In this document: positions 63,748 through 64,000 of the stretch, piece by piece | Layout of the letters: each line of letters starts with the position of its first letter | Position numbering within the stretch: the first letter of the stretch is position 1 | Assembly (NCBI RefSeq): GCF_965276875.1 | Contig: NZ_OZ255701.1 | Location: forward strand, 744,001-808,000 | Origin: Lichenicoccus sp965276875 | Lineage (GTDB): Bacteria; Pseudomonadota; Alphaproteobacteria; Acetobacterales; Acetobacteraceae | Direction of reading: 5' to 3' | Length of the DNA: 64,000 nucleotides | Notes under the pieces: generated by a model | What the model saw: only the letters and a program-made list of their open reading frames with translations | Told to the model about the DNA's origin: nothing | Database searches by the model: none | Program-made: the position numbers and the translations under genes

Positions 63748-64000
63748 CTAGCGCCAGAAGCCACTCACTGCGGCGGCGAGCATTCCCAGCCGTGGCGTGA
63801 CCAGACGGTCATTTCCATGACGCAGCTCCGCGGTCAGCAGACAAACGGAAGACGCCGAAAGCAGCGCCGCACCCAGCCGCTGCGTTGAGCCGGTCATCAG
63901 GAGTGCTGCACCAAGCAGTTCAGATACGCCGATTGTCTGCATATCCTTGCGCTTCCAGCCCCAGCTTGCGAACAGGCGTTCCTGCGGCTCGACCGCGATC
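63748..64000 (-). CDS. DoxX-like membrane protein (5' end outside window)
   Basis: The frame is open past the right edge; the ATG at 63942 is internal. The visible 84 residues include FASWGWKRKDMQTIGVSELL, GAALLMTGSTQRLGAALLSA and a final hydrophobic stretch, which fits helices 2-4 of DoxX-type small membrane proteins. The GVSELLGA motif is typical. Only the C-terminal part is in the window. It is convergent with the EAL-like gene (4-base gap). Confidence 0.65.
   Translation of the reverse strand, partial: IAVEPQERLFASWGWKRKDMQTIGVSELLGAALLMTGSTQRLGAALLSASSVCLLTAELRHGNDRLVTPRLGMLAAAVSGFWR

Overview
The window is GC-rich DNA of an alphaproteobacterium, most likely in or near the family Acetobacteraceae (Rhodospirillales). 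This rests on gene content and order rather than on any marker: gatCAB for indirect Gln/Asp-tRNA charging, a SPOR-nagZ-scpA-scpB-tatB-tatC-serS run, pcm-tolC-popZ-valS (PopZ is alphaproteobacterial), an amidase divergent from an RNase E with an acidic S1 insertion, and several small proteins of a type I associate with acetic-acid-bacteria relatives. There is no rRNA operon, CRISPR array, insertion sequence or prophage. Four tRNA genes are present: Ser(GCU), Val(GAC), Gln(CUG) and Cys(GCA), all with encoded CCA.

Layout. 1-6.9 kb: two tandem paralogous proteins of unknown function, a small ORF, a GlxA-type regulator beside a DJ-1-like gene remnant, a DUF3817/CopD-like membrane pair and a Bcr/CflA-type efflux pump. 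6.9-9.0 kb: an accessory patch next to tRNA-Ser, with an HTH protein, an unknown 192-residue partner, an AT-rich gene-free stretch with palindromes, and a small secreted protein. 9-24 kb: translation and housekeeping (gatCAB, ruvX, tRNA-Val, formylglutamate hydrolase, lytic transglycosylase, htpG, pncA, panB), a VapBC toxin-antitoxin pair, tRNA-Gln, rlmE coupled to a GH63-like glucosidase, and serS. 24-37 kb: the long minus-strand SPOR-to-serS cluster, dgt, erpA, xthA, rlpA, then the pcm-tolC-popZ-valS cluster. 37-43 kb: an envelope glycan block after tRNA-Cys (DUF6311 membrane protein, acyltransferase 3, small lipoprotein, GT39-type transferase, DUF427). 43-50 kb: a coiled-coil protein, a glycine-zipper lipoprotein, leuA with a probable leucine leader peptide and attenuator, a cell-wall amidase and rne. 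50-54 kb: a decay patch with four damaged genes (qorB and hxlR sharing one deletion, a three-lesion SDR, and a DUF5384-like gene split by an in-frame amber codon). 54-64 kb: 3-hydroxybutyrate dehydrogenase, aminotransferase, gamma-glutamyltransferase-like lipoprotein, DsbA-like protein, orphan OmpR-type regulator, L,D-transpeptidase-like protein, PepP, isocitrate dehydrogenase, a degenerate EAL protein and a DoxX-like gene cut by the right edge.

Themes. Much of the window serves the cell envelope (transglycosylase, RlpA, NagZ, amidase, SPOR protein, YkuD-like protein, TolC, PopZ) and translation (GatCAB, SerRS, ValRS, four tRNAs, RlmE). The observations I rate highest are the candidate leuL attenuator upstream of leuA, in which the four leucines are read from four different non-CTG codons, and the amber-interrupted DUF5384-like gene, whose downstream half still reads as a normal coiled-coil continuation.
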